Part shown: piece after piece, positions 8,249-16,448 of the stretch
Numbering within the stretch: the stretch's first letter is position 1
Layout of the letters: every line of letters starts with the position of its first letter
NCBI RefSeq assembly: GCF_900116425.1
Contig: NZ_FPAS01000004.1
Location: 62,001 to 126,000 of the forward strand
Source of the DNA: Lishizhenia tianjinensis
GTDB taxonomy: Bacteria; Bacteroidota; Bacteroidia; Flavobacteriales_D; Crocinitomicaceae
Direction: 5' to 3'
DNA length: 64,000 nt
Notes under the pieces: generated by a model
Told to the model about the DNA's origin: nothing
What the model saw: the letters and a program-made list of their open reading frames with translations, nothing else
Databases searched by the model: none
Position numbers and translations under genes: made by a program

Positions 8249-8683
8249 CTAGTATACTAATTCGGCCTCTTGTTCGACCTCTTGATTTTTCTTTTTCTTA
8301 CGAGAAGATCCCGATGAAGGAGTATTGGCTCCACTCATCTTACAATCTCCGTTAAACTCAGCTCCGTCTTCAATTACTAAACGAGCTGTTGTCATGTCTC
8401 CGTTGATCAGTGCGGTAGACCTTAAGGTCAACACATCCTCCACTTTAACATTCCCGTTGATCTTCCCTTCAACCTCAACTTCATGCGCCACGATATCTCC
8501 GGTAATTTGCGCTTCTACGCCTACAACCAATTTCGCCGCACATTCAATGTTACCCACTACTTCACCATCTATTCTTAAACTGCTTTCGGTTTTCAAGAAT
8601 CCTTCCATTCTTGAACCGGTTACCAATCTGTTTAATCTGTCTGGTGAATCCACAACTTTACTGTTCTTACTACCTTTTAACAT
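8249..8683 (-). CDS. Bactofilin
   Basis: The 144-residue protein has a central region of short beta repeats, from about residue 20 to 115: VTGSRMEGFLKTESSLRIDGEVVGNIECAAKLVVG. This is typical of the right-handed beta-helix of bactofilins (Pfam PF04519, DUF583), which polymerise into cytoskeletal filaments without nucleotide. Both tails are disordered and Ser/Lys-rich. It starts 1 bp after sprE ends and is followed 1 bp later by the AtpZ-like gene, so it is co-transcribed with both. Confidence 0.92.
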   Translation of the reverse strand: MLKGSKNSKVVDSPDRLNRLVTGSRMEGFLKTESSLRIDGEVVGNIECAAKLVVGVEAQITGDIVAHEVEVEGKINGNVKVEDVLTLRSTALINGDMTTARLVIEDGAEFNGDCKMSGANTPSSGSSRKKKKNQEVEQEAELVY

Positions 8684-8684
8684 T

Positions 8685-11336
8685 TTAATAATTATCGTTA
8701 AAGAATTGTTCGTACTCCTTTAGTTTTTTGTCCTTTAGCAGTGTGCGGTAGTTTTCAGGAGAAATATAGATTATTTTATTGGTTTGTAAGTTCCCCAAAT
8801 GCTTTTTCGTGCGTTGGAATACCCTTACATAGTCTTCGGCGTCTGCCTTTTCTTTAAATTTCTTAATTACAACAAAGCTTAAATCATCACTGTAAATTTG
8901 AGCTTCTGGTGATTTCAATCTTTCTCTACCAAAGAACTCACGGTTAAAATTTGCGATGGATGTTCTTGCATCTGTGGTAGATTCATTATTGCTTAAATAC
9001 ACCATTACGTAGAACTCTGCATTATTATCGTAATTGTAAATATCTACAGGTATACTGAAATCTACAGGTTCATTGGCCGGAACACCATTCTTAATAAGTC
9101 CGATTAAGTCTTGCGCTCTTGTAGCCTCTGGTGTACCTGGAAATTCATCCACTAACTGTTGCAACACAGGTAGCATTTCCGTTTTATCGTCTTTTACTTG
9201 TCCTAAAGACAAGGCTTGTAAGAGCATGTATTTAGATCTGAACTCATTTTCTGGTTCTTCTGCAATAACCTTTTTCGCTTTGGAAATAACAGGGTAATAC
9301 ATTCCTTGCTCATAACGCTTCACATACCTTAGGTAATCTTCCAAATTCAATTTATCCAATTCCTTTTTCTTTTTGAAGTAATCTGGATCTCTTAAATAGT
9401 TCGCATAATCACTGTTTGGATAATTGTTCATGATGTAAGATCTGTAATGCGACGACAATCCTGGGTCTCCTCCTTTATGGATTTCATACAATTGGAAGGC
9501 TGAAAGTATATCATACTCACTTTCCTTTAGATCTCTACTCAAAGCATCTTTAAATTGCACAACCGCCAATTCCTTTTCTTGCAATTGATTCTTGTAGATC
9601 ATTCCAGAATTGTACAAGGCCTTCATGATTTTATCATTACTCGCTTGTATCAAGGAATCTGTTAAAGGTAGTCCTACCATCAACTTATCCACACTAAAGC
9701 CTGGCTCCTCTTTGATAACCGGTATAGAATCTTGAGGCAAGGAATCATTCGCTGTTTCTTCAAACTGAACAATATCTATTTTATTCGAACGTCTCCAGTT
9801 ATCCTCGTCTTCACGCTGTCCCCATATCCTTCTAAACTCATTAAACCCTTCGGCTATGGTTTTAGAATTGTTAAAATACCATTTTCCGCCTTGACCATTG
9901 TTCTGAACTTCTAAACCACTTTTCAGCGCTCGTAATTCTTCCAATCTTCTCGCCTCAGCTTCTTTGCGTTCTTTTTCCTCTTTCTCTAATTGTTTAACAA
10001 GATCTTTTAAGAAATCCCTACGCGTAGATTCATCCATTTTCGCGATGCGTTGCACACTATCTTCGTAGCTTACAACATCTATGGCAGCAACCAATTCTGA
10101 CAGCTTATCCGCCTTACTTTGAATAATTTCTTTTTTGGCGAAATCTTCTGGTAGCACATTGGCTGAGCTGTCGTAATATTTTTGCGCTTTCACATAATCT
10201 TTCTTATCAAAAGAAATGTTCCCCATGCGTTCATAGCTCACTCCTTTTTGATAATTGTTGTTGAGGGAATAAAAAACAGATTGTGTAAGATAGCTCATTC
10301 CAAGAGGCTCATCTCCATTGTCTAAAGCGATGTCTGCCAAGGCATAATAAATTTGGTCTTTGTACTCCAAATTTTTAGCATCCTTCAACATCTTCTTTAA
10401 CTGCTTTATAATTTTCTCATCGCCATCTCCACCAGCTAAGGCACGGTTAATCTTGGCGTAAAAAATCATCTCAAAATCAGAGTTCTTTTTAATAGATGCT
10501 GTAAAGAAATTTCGGGCTTCCGGACTCTCTTGTTTTGCGTACAATTGAGCTATGATAAAATTCAAGCGGGCACGTTCGTCTTTATCTTTACTATGACCCA
10601 CAGCTTCAATTAAATGTTGTATGGCTTTTTGCTCATCCTTTCTAAGCAATTCTAATTCAGCCTTTGTTTTGGCCAATTGAACTTCAAAACCTTTGGGGAA
10701 TTTAGCAATGGCATCTTTGTCTTTTTTGAATTGAATCAAAGGATCATCCTCGTGTTCTTCTTCAATCTGAATGGCTAAGGCATCTAATCGGCGCAATTTC
10801 AAACCTGCAGAAGTTAAATCTCCTTGGGCGATATCACATTTTGCCAACCATAGCATGGCCAAATATTTAGAAGGATCATTTACGTAAAATAAACGCACAT
10901 ACTCAAAAGCCTCACGTGCATTATCGTATTTCGTTTTGTAGAATTCTGCCTGACCTATCATCAACCAGTTTTCATCTATCCAGTTGTTCCACTCGTCTTT
11001 TTTACGAGAAATATCATTCATGTTAGGCATGGCATGTTTACCAATCACCTCTGTACACTTTGAAATTGCCGTATCTAATGCCGGGTATAAGTTTACCGCT
11101 TCATCCTCATCCGGAAGTCGCTCTATGGGTAATACTTCGTAATAATTTTCTGGATTTGCTCGTCTATAATCTTCGAGTCCTATGCGCACCAATTCGGTAG
11201 CATTGAAATAACCATTGAAACGCGCTGTTGCTCCATGGTAGGTTCGAGTTACAAAGGTATTTCTCTCCGTAGTACAGGCCATAACCACCAATACTACCAC
11301 AATAAGGGATAGGATATATACAGTAAATTTTTTCAA
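8685..11336 (-). CDS. sprE: Type IX secretion/gliding lipoprotein SprE (PorW)
   Basis: The 883-residue protein starts with a TTG codon at 11336, needed to include the lipoprotein signal (LIVVVLVVMAC, Cys21). Next come TTERNTFVTRTYHGATARFNGYFNA and WLMIGQAEFYKTKYDNAREAFEYV, the conserved start and first TPR-like helices of SprE/PorW, then many further TPR-like repeats. The C-terminal part has the repeated-domain motif FYVMVYLSNN. SprE/PorW is an outer-membrane-associated lipoprotein needed for type IX secretion and gliding in Flavobacterium johnsoniae and Porphyromonas gingivalis; the usual length there is about the same. It heads the group that runs into the bactofilin and atp genes. Confidence 0.9.
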   Translation of the reverse strand: MKKFTVYILSLIVVVLVVMACTTERNTFVTRTYHGATARFNGYFNATELVRIGLEDYRRANPENYYEVLPIERLPDEDEAVNLYPALDTAISKCTEVIGKHAMPNMNDISRKKDEWNNWIDENWLMIGQAEFYKTKYDNAREAFEYVRLFYVNDPSKYLAMLWLAKCDIAQGDLTSAGLKLRRLDALAIQIEEEHEDDPLIQFKKDKDAIAKFPKGFEVQLAKTKAELELLRKDEQKAIQHLIEAVGHSKDKDERARLNFIIAQLYAKQESPEARNFFTASIKKNSDFEMIFYAKINRALAGGDGDEKIIKQLKKMLKDAKNLEYKDQIYYALADIALDNGDEPLGMSYLTQSVFYSLNNNYQKGVSYERMGNISFDKKDYVKAQKYYDSSANVLPEDFAKKEIIQSKADKLSELVAAIDVVSYEDSVQRIAKMDESTRRDFLKDLVKQLEKEEKERKEAEARRLEELRALKSGLEVQNNGQGGKWYFNNSKTIAEGFNEFRRIWGQREDEDNWRRSNKIDIVQFEETANDSLPQDSIPVIKEEPGFSVDKLMVGLPLTDSLIQASNDKIMKALYNSGMIYKNQLQEKELAVVQFKDALSRDLKESEYDILSAFQLYEIHKGGDPGLSSHYRSYIMNNYPNSDYANYLRDPDYFKKKKELDKLNLEDYLRYVKRYEQGMYYPVISKAKKVIAEEPENEFRSKYMLLQALSLGQVKDDKTEMLPVLQQLVDEFPGTPEATRAQDLIGLIKNGVPANEPVDFSIPVDIYNYDNNAEFYVMVYLSNNESTTDARTSIANFNREFFGRERLKSPEAQIYSDDLSFVVIKKFKEKADAEDYVRVFQRTKKHLGNLQTNKIIYISPENYRTLLKDKKLKEYEQFFNDNY

Positions 11337-11370
11337 CGCGTTTTGATTTCCTTTATAAACTCTAAAAAAA

Positions 11371-11378
11371 CAAAAATA
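11371..11378 (-). promoter_or_regulatory. Possible -7 element before sprE
   Basis: TATTTTTG on the minus strand fits TAnnTTTG and lies 34 bp before the sprE start codon, just inside the terminator of the upstream gene. No TTTG is found 18 nt further upstream, so the call is weak. Confidence 0.35.
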
Positions 11379-11399
11379 TTATTAATCTGCTAAAGAAAT

Positions 11400-11436
11400 A
11401 AAAAAGGTCGGTAATTTTAGTACCGACCTTTTTTTA
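11400..11436 (-). terminator. Terminator after the YceI-like gene
   Basis: A perfect 13-bp stem AAAAAGGTCGGTA / TACCGACCTTTTT with a 7-nt loop ends in a T run on the minus strand, 15 bp after the stop codon at 11452. It isolates the YceI-like gene from the sprE transcript. Confidence 0.9.
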
Positions 11437-11451
11437 TGCATCTCTTTTAGA

Positions 11452-12102
11452 TTATTCGCAATCTTTCTTGAATACGGTAGAAAAGCTTAGGGTTACATCT
11501 GGCCAAAGCTTAGACTCTGTATCTCCGTTCACTACGTCTGTATGTAAATCCTTACATGCTTCGTTTAGACTATTAATTGCATCCTGTCCGTCCCAGTTAA
11601 ACACATCAATTTCTGCATCGAAAGTAAATGTTTCACCATTAAGCGTGTACTTACCGTTCACGGTTTGCGTTACTTCATTCATTGTAACTTCTAAATCTGC
11701 AGTACCGTCTTCTTTCAATGCTAAAACACGTCCCGTAATTTGAGCCGTATTGTTCATCACACCAAAGAATAAAGAGTCTATTTTGTGATCTCTACTTGCT
11801 TCATTTGAGTTTACAGAATTTACAGGTATCTCAAAAGTCAATTTTTGAATCATTGCTTCTAAGTCTGCACTCTTTTCTGGTCCGTTAACATTGATCACGT
11901 CAAAAGTCCCACTTACCCCTGCTTTACGTATAAACTTGTAAGCTGTCCAATTCATTTCTGTTGATGTTGCATCGTAAGAGTAATAACAGTTCTCCACTTT
12001 TACTTCCTCTTTTTGCTCTGCAGAACCCTCTGTTTTTGATTCTCCAGAACATGAAAACAACACTGCACTTAAGGCTATCAATCCTAGAAACGACTTTTTC
12101 AT
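11452..12102 (-). CDS. YceI-like lipoprotein
   Basis: The 216-residue protein has a lipoprotein signal ending A-V-L-F-S-C (Cys18), a short Glu/Lys-rich linker and then a beta-rich domain with MNWTAYKFIRKAGVSGTFDVINV. This fits the YceI lipocalin-like fold (PF04264), which binds isoprenoid-type lipids in a long beta-barrel pocket. RDHKIDSLFFGVM corresponds to the conserved loop of YceI proteins. Its ligand is unknown. It is monocistronic and divergent from the response-regulator gene at 12237. Confidence 0.8.
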   Translation of the reverse strand: MKKSFLGLIALSAVLFSCSGESKTEGSAEQKEEVKVENCYYSYDATSTEMNWTAYKFIRKAGVSGTFDVINVNGPEKSADLEAMIQKLTFEIPVNSVNSNEASRDHKIDSLFFGVMNNTAQITGRVLALKEDGTADLEVTMNEVTQTVNGKYTLNGETFTFDAEIDVFNWDGQDAINSLNEACKDLHTDVVNGDTESKLWPDVTLSFSTVFKKDCE

Positions 12103-12223
12103 TTTTTCTTTTATTTTAGATTTCGCTTAAAGGTAATAAATTGCAGTTAACAAACTAAATAATTCGCAATATCCTTCTAACTGACATTAATTCTTATATT
12201 AAACAACTTTTTAATTTATTGTG

Positions 12224-12231
12224 TAAATTTG
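12224..12231 (+). promoter_or_regulatory. Possible -7 element (TAAATTTG), near-leaderless start
   Basis: TAAATTTG fits TAnnTTTG and ends 6 bp before the ATG at 12237, so a transcript from it would be leaderless or nearly so. No -33 TTTG is present at the usual distance. Confidence 0.4.
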
Positions 12232-12236
12232 ATCCA

Positions 12237-12932
12237 ATGAAATGTTTTATAATTGACGACGACACTACCACTAGATTCTTAATTGCTGATATGCTTGAGA
12301 GCATTGGGGGTACGGAAGTAATAGGGAGCTTTGAAAGTCCTATTCAAGCGTTGGAAAACTATTTAAAACAAAAGCCTCATGTCATTTTTCTAGATGTAGA
12401 GATGCCAGGTTTAACAGGTGTTGAATTTGCCAATTCCATCTTACCAGAAACAAAGATAGTTTTCATCTCTAGTAAAAAAGAATACGCCGTTGACGCCTTT
12501 GGATTGAATGCTGTGGACTACTTACTTAAGCCCATTACACTTCCGCGTTTAACACAGGCCATCCTTAAATTAAAATCTGTTTTTGAGCCCGAAAACTCTA
12601 CAACAGATGAAGGGAAGGAACATGTATTTTTAAAAACTGGGGATGGTTACAAGCGCATTCGTATAGAGGACATTACCTATGTTGAAGCTTTGGGTGATTA
12701 CGTTCAAATCTACACGGCCGAGTCGAAATTCATCATGAATGGAACCTTGAAAAACGCCTATTCAAAACTTCTGGAAGAACTCTTTAAGCGTGTTCACAGA
12801 TCGTACATTGTGAACATGAATAAAATTGAAAAAATTGAAGATGGCGCTATTGTCATCGGTAAAAAAATTATTCCTATCGGTCGTTCTTACAAAAAAGACT
12901 TCAGTGATAGTATCAATACTTTTGACCTTTAA
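12237..12932 (+). CDS. LytTR-family response regulator
   Basis: The 231-residue protein starts at the ATG at 12237; an upstream TTG at 12219 overlaps the -7 element and is unlikely. An N-terminal receiver domain has acidic DDD at residues 8-10, the phosphoacceptor Asp in VIFLDVEMPG, and KPI near the end. A C-terminal LytTR DNA-binding domain (from about residue 135) contains YVEALGDYVQIYT and the conserved VHRSYIVNMNKI. No partner LytS-type kinase is adjacent. It overlaps the next gene by 1 bp (TAATG), so the three genes to 13574 are probably one unit. Confidence 0.93.
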   Translation: MKCFIIDDDTTTRFLIADMLESIGGTEVIGSFESPIQALENYLKQKPHVIFLDVEMPGLTGVEFANSILPETKIVFISSKKEYAVDAFGLNAVDYLLKPITLPRLTQAILKLKSVFEPENSTTDEGKEHVFLKTGDGYKRIRIEDITYVEALGDYVQIYTAESKFIMNGTLKNAYSKLLEELFKRVHRSYIVNMNKIEKIEDGAIVIGKKIIPIGRSYKKDFSDSINTFDL

Positions 12933-13291
12933 TGCAGAAAGTTATACTCATAGACGACGATCACATTACACACTTTATCTTCGAAAATCTTCTTTCGGAT
13001 GAAGGAATAGATTTCAAAGCTTATGATTCTGCCCAATCTTTTTTAAACGAAAATAAATCTGTAGAAGACTGCATATTGCTTATGGACGTGAACATGCCTG
13101 TTATTTCGGGTTATCAGCTTTGGTCCATATTAAATGAAAATTACGACCTATCCTCTACCTCAGTGACAATTTTTACCAGTGACATACGTGTGAAAAATGA
13201 ATTTTCTTCCTTAAATTCAAACGTTCATTTTATTGAAAAACACGAAGTTAACCTGGACACAATAAAAGCACTGCAACATGGAGATAGATGA
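12932..13291 (+). CDS. Single-domain response regulator (CheY-like receiver)
   Basis: The 119-residue protein is a receiver domain only: acidic DDD at residues 8-10, phosphoacceptor Asp in LLMDVNMPV, Thr in IFTSD and the Lys in FIEKHE are all present. It has no output domain, so it likely acts as a phosphate shuttle or by protein contact. It is translationally coupled with genes on both sides (1-bp overlap upstream, 14-bp overlap downstream). Confidence 0.9.
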   Translation: MQKVILIDDDHITHFIFENLLSDEGIDFKAYDSAQSFLNENKSVEDCILLMDVNMPVISGYQLWSILNENYDLSSTSVTIFTSDIRVKNEFSSLNSNVHFIEKHEVNLDTIKALQHGDR

Positions 13292-13574
13292 AAAAATTGC
13301 CAGTCAATACACCCCTACAGTCTTCCACAAGGCCTTAACAATGTTTGTTGAGAGCAATAAAGAACTCGTAAAAGGATTACAAGCCAACGATGAAGACGAA
13401 GAGTTTAAAACACTTCATAAATTAAAGGGAGGAGCAAACATGCTCGGGCTAAAACAAATTGGAAAGTACATAGAGCTTGCCGAAGCTGACCCTCTCAACA
13501 AGGCACACATAGAGGCTATACGCACAGAGTTTGAAAACATAGTAGCTTATAGTCTTCAAAACTCGCCGTCTTAA
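13278..13574 (+). CDS. Hpt-domain phosphotransfer protein
   Basis: The 98-residue protein has the histidine phosphotransfer signature LHKLKGGANMLGLKQIGKYI, with the phosphorylated His in HKLKGGA, in the middle of a helical bundle. With the two receiver proteins it makes a phosphorelay module that lacks a histidine kinase. The overlap with the upstream receiver gene suggests a fixed partner pair. Confidence 0.9.
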   Translation: MEIDEKIASQYTPTVFHKALTMFVESNKELVKGLQANDEDEEFKTLHKLKGGANMLGLKQIGKYIELAEADPLNKAHIEAIRTEFENIVAYSLQNSPS

Positions 13575-13592
13575 ATTCTTAAAACTATACTC

Positions 13593-14291
13593 ATGTGTTA
13601 TAGCAATTCACTTACGAGTAAAACTGAATCTTTTAAAGACAAATACAAACTCAGTGCACAAGTTAACTTTCAAGTTGACCCCACTTATTATGTAAGTGCT
13701 TTTACTCATCCACTTTGGCCTATAATTACCGATCAAGGCGTGGAAATGATGGAATGGGGCCTCATCCCTTCTTGGTTTAGAAAAGACCCCAAAGAGATAC
13801 ACAACAACACACTGAATGCTCGTGTAGAAACCGTGCATGAAAAAGCTTCTTTTAAAAACGTAATTGAACGCAACCATTGCTTGATACCCAGTACTGGATT
13901 TTTTGAATGGCAAACCTTGGGTAAAACAAAGGTGCCGTACTTTATTACGGTTAAAGACCAACCCCTTTATTCTTTTGCGGGGATTTACGACACTTGGATA
14001 TCCCCAGAAGGAAAGGCCATCAAAAGCTTCTCTATGTTGACCTGTGAGGCCAATGAATTGATGGCAGAGATACACAACACCAAAAAGCGCATGCCCATCA
14101 TTTTACCCCATACGCAGGAAGACGCTTGGGTACACAACGAAATGAAGACGCAAGACTTACAACTCTTTCCTTCGGAAGAAATGAAGGCCATAGAAATCAG
14201 TAGAAAAATCATCAATTCTCCGCAGCCGAATCGCAAAGAGGTACAAGAGGAGTTTCATAATAAGGACTTTTTTCAGGGGAGTTTGTTTTAA
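13593..14291 (+). CDS. SOS response-associated peptidase (SRAP/HMCES family, YedK)
   Basis: The 232-residue protein has Cys2 immediately after the initiator Met (MCYSNSL). In this family Cys2 forms a thiazolidine cross-link with abasic sites in single-stranded DNA. Other conserved parts are NNTLNARVETVHEKASFKN, CLIPSTGFFEWQ (catalytic Glu) and the His in IHNTKKRMPIIL. Length is typical. It lies 18 bp after the Hpt gene on the same strand but is probably unrelated in function. Confidence 0.95.
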   Translation: MCYSNSLTSKTESFKDKYKLSAQVNFQVDPTYYVSAFTHPLWPIITDQGVEMMEWGLIPSWFRKDPKEIHNNTLNARVETVHEKASFKNVIERNHCLIPSTGFFEWQTLGKTKVPYFITVKDQPLYSFAGIYDTWISPEGKAIKSFSMLTCEANELMAEIHNTKKRMPIILPHTQEDAWVHNEMKTQDLQLFPSEEMKAIEISRKIINSPQPNRKEVQEEFHNKDFFQGSLF

Positions 14292-14301
14292 GGCACAAAA
14301 A

Positions 14302-14331
14302 AACCTCCGCCACAATTAAGCAACGGAGGTT
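14302..14331 (-). terminator. Terminator of the suf operon
   Basis: AACCTCCG and CGGAGGTT form an 8-bp stem with a 14-nt loop. On the minus strand the stem is followed by seven T, so it terminates the sufBCD transcript; it may also stop the convergent SRAP gene. Confidence 0.8.
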
Positions 14332-14353
14332 CTAACAAGTAACAAACTTTATT

Positions 14354-15610
14354 TTATCTCACCCAACCGAATCTTTCTTCGAATTGTGTGTAAATGTAAT
14401 CTTGAACTGTTTCGTTTTTCACACGCTCTATCACCTCACCGATGAAGGCTTGTGTCATTAACTGCTCCGCACTTTTCTTTCCTAATCCTCTAGCTCTTAA
14501 GTAGAAAATTCCATCTTCGTCTAACTGACCAATGGTACATCCGTGTGAACATTTTACGTCATCAGCGTAGATTTCTAATTCTGGCTTGGCGTTAACCTCT
14601 GCGTCTCTCGACAACAACACATTACCGTTCGCCTGGAAAGCTTCTATCTTCTGAGAATCTTCTCTTACAATTACCTTCCCATTGAATACCGCCTTACTTT
14701 TATCGTCTACTACACCTTTGTACATTTCATCAGAAACACAGTGTGCTTGCAAGTGGTCTACGAAAGTATGGTTATCTACCAATTGCTTTTCTTTCGTTAA
14801 ATACACACCGTTCAACATCGTATCACAGTTTTCACCGTCTACCAAGATGTTTAAACCGTTACGTACCAACAAACCACCTAAAGTAATGGTATTGATATCA
14901 AAACGCGCATCTTTTTCTTGGATGAAGTTCTCTGTAGAGATGTGGAACATATCCAACTCCTCTAACTGTAATTTATGAACTTTTAAACCAGCGTTTACAC
15001 CTACAGAACCTTCTAATACAACATTAGAGAAACTCTCAGCTGCGTTCACAGAATGGTGCGTACAAACCACTTCCATTTCTGCGCTCTGGTCTACATCTAT
15101 AAAGTGACGCGTATTTGCAATTACTCCCTCACCTGTAGTGATGTGAATAATGTGCAAAGGCTTTGCAGCAACAACTTTTTTCTCAACCCTTACAAAAGCA
15201 CCACCTGTGTAGTAAGCTTTGTTAATTAAAGAGAAAACGTTTTCGTCTATGCTATCTAATTTATCTAAGTAATCTTCTAGATCCATATCAGCAACAGCAG
15301 AGATTGTTACCCCTTCTTGTGCTTCTATAGAAGACTGTGCAGCATCGTAAAAACCGTTCACAAAAACCATAACGTTAGCATTCAATGCTGGAATGCGGTA
15401 CGCGCTTGCATCTGCAGTCGCCTCAACGCTTTTATAGTTTTGCTTGGTGATACGAGTTACACGTGTATATTTCCAATCTTCAACGCGCGTAGTTGGGAAA
15501 TCCATACCCGCTAGGGCATCTTTCGCCATCGCTCTGTATGTTGGTAAATCACTACCTACAGAAAGATTTTCTACGAATTGAAGTACTTTATTTTCTTGTG
15601 CTATTTCCAT
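14354..15610 (-). CDS. sufD: Fe-S cluster assembly scaffold subunit SufD
   Basis: The 418-residue protein belongs to the SufB/SufD family, a beta-helix partner in the SufBC2D complex that builds Fe-S clusters. The N-terminal part contains FPTTRVEDWKYTRV, typical of SufD. The conserved C-terminal region has KCSHGCTIGQLDEDGIFYLRARG, in which the Cys and His next to the SufB interface are retained. It follows sufC by 6 bp. Confidence 0.97.
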   Translation of the reverse strand: MEIAQENKVLQFVENLSVGSDLPTYRAMAKDALAGMDFPTTRVEDWKYTRVTRITKQNYKSVEATADASAYRIPALNANVMVFVNGFYDAAQSSIEAQEGVTISAVADMDLEDYLDKLDSIDENVFSLINKAYYTGGAFVRVEKKVVAAKPLHIIHITTGEGVIANTRHFIDVDQSAEMEVVCTHHSVNAAESFSNVVLEGSVGVNAGLKVHKLQLEELDMFHISTENFIQEKDARFDINTITLGGLLVRNGLNILVDGENCDTMLNGVYLTKEKQLVDNHTFVDHLQAHCVSDEMYKGVVDDKSKAVFNGKVIVREDSQKIEAFQANGNVLLSRDAEVNAKPELEIYADDVKCSHGCTIGQLDEDGIFYLRARGLGKKSAEQLMTQAFIGEVIERVKNETVQDYIYTQFEERFGWVR

Positions 15611-15616
15611 GAGGAA

Positions 15617-16363
15617 TTATGCCTTTTCAGTTAACCAATCGTATCCTTTATCTTCTAATTCTAGTGCCAATTCTTTTGGACCAGTTTTGATGATTTGTCC
15701 ATCTGCCAATACGTGAACTTTGTCTGGCACGATGTAGTCTAATAAACGTTGGTAGTGCGTAATAACTACAATAGCGTTTCCTTCGTTTTTCAACTTGTTT
15801 ACACCATCCGCAACAATACGCAATGCATCGATATCTAAACCAGAATCTGTTTCATCCAAGATCGCTAATTTTGGCTCTAACATCGCCATTTGGAAGATCT
15901 CGTTTCTTTTCTTCTCACCACCAGAGAAACCTTCGTTTACAGAACGAGATGCCAATTTAGCATCCAACTGTACCAAGGCAGATTTCTCTTTTACACGCAC
16001 CATGAAATCTTTTGCAGAGATAGGCTCTTCACCTTTGTACTCTCTAATTTCGTTGATAGACGTACGCAAGAAGTTGATGTTAGAAACACCAGGAATCTCA
16101 ACAGGGTATTGGAACGCCAAAAACAAACCTTCTCTGGCTCTATCTTCTGTTTCCAACTCTAATAAATCTGTACCGTCGAAATCAACAGAACCTTCTGTTA
16201 CTTCGTATCCATCTTTACCTGCTAATACAGAAGCCAACGTAGATTTACCTGCTCCGTTTGGTCCCATAATCGCGTGAACTTCTCCTGCTTTAACTTCTAA
16301 GTTTAATCCTTTTAAGATGTCCTTGTCTTCCACTTTAGCGTGGAGATTCTTTATTGTTAACAT
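15617..16363 (-). CDS. sufC: Fe-S cluster assembly ATPase SufC
   Basis: The protein has 248 residues from the ATG at 16363, where MLTIKNLHA matches the family start; an in-frame codon 27 bp upstream would place its start in a repeat array. Walker A is GPNGAGKST at residues 34-42, the ABC signature is SGGEKKRNE, and Walker B is LAILDETDSGLDIDAL. SufC is the ABC-type ATPase that drives conformational change in SufBCD. Confidence 0.98.
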   Translation of the reverse strand: MLTIKNLHAKVEDKDILKGLNLEVKAGEVHAIMGPNGAGKSTLASVLAGKDGYEVTEGSVDFDGTDLLELETEDRAREGLFLAFQYPVEIPGVSNINFLRTSINEIREYKGEEPISAKDFMVRVKEKSALVQLDAKLASRSVNEGFSGGEKKRNEIFQMAMLEPKLAILDETDSGLDIDALRIVADGVNKLKNEGNAIVVITHYQRLLDYIVPDKVHVLADGQIIKTGPKELALELEDKGYDWLTEKA

Positions 16364-16400
16364 AACTGTTATTCTAAATTCAAAATTCAAAGTTTGGAGT
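16364..16400. repeat. Heptad array between sufC and sufB without a gene
   Basis: Plus-strand units ATTCTAA (16371-16377), ATTCAAA (16378-16384) and ATTCAAA (16385-16391) are contiguous 7-mers like those beside the two IVP genes. They fill the first half of the 85-bp gap. No IVP gene lies beside them. Confidence 0.65.
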
Positions 16401-16448
16401 TTTCCTCCTCCCCTTTAATTCTTCTGATTTTACTACTTAATTTTTTTC

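Noticed and set aside
12219-12236. TTG start six codons upstream of the LytTR regulator
   Set aside because: It overlaps the -7 element; the ATG at 12237 matches the receiver-domain start.
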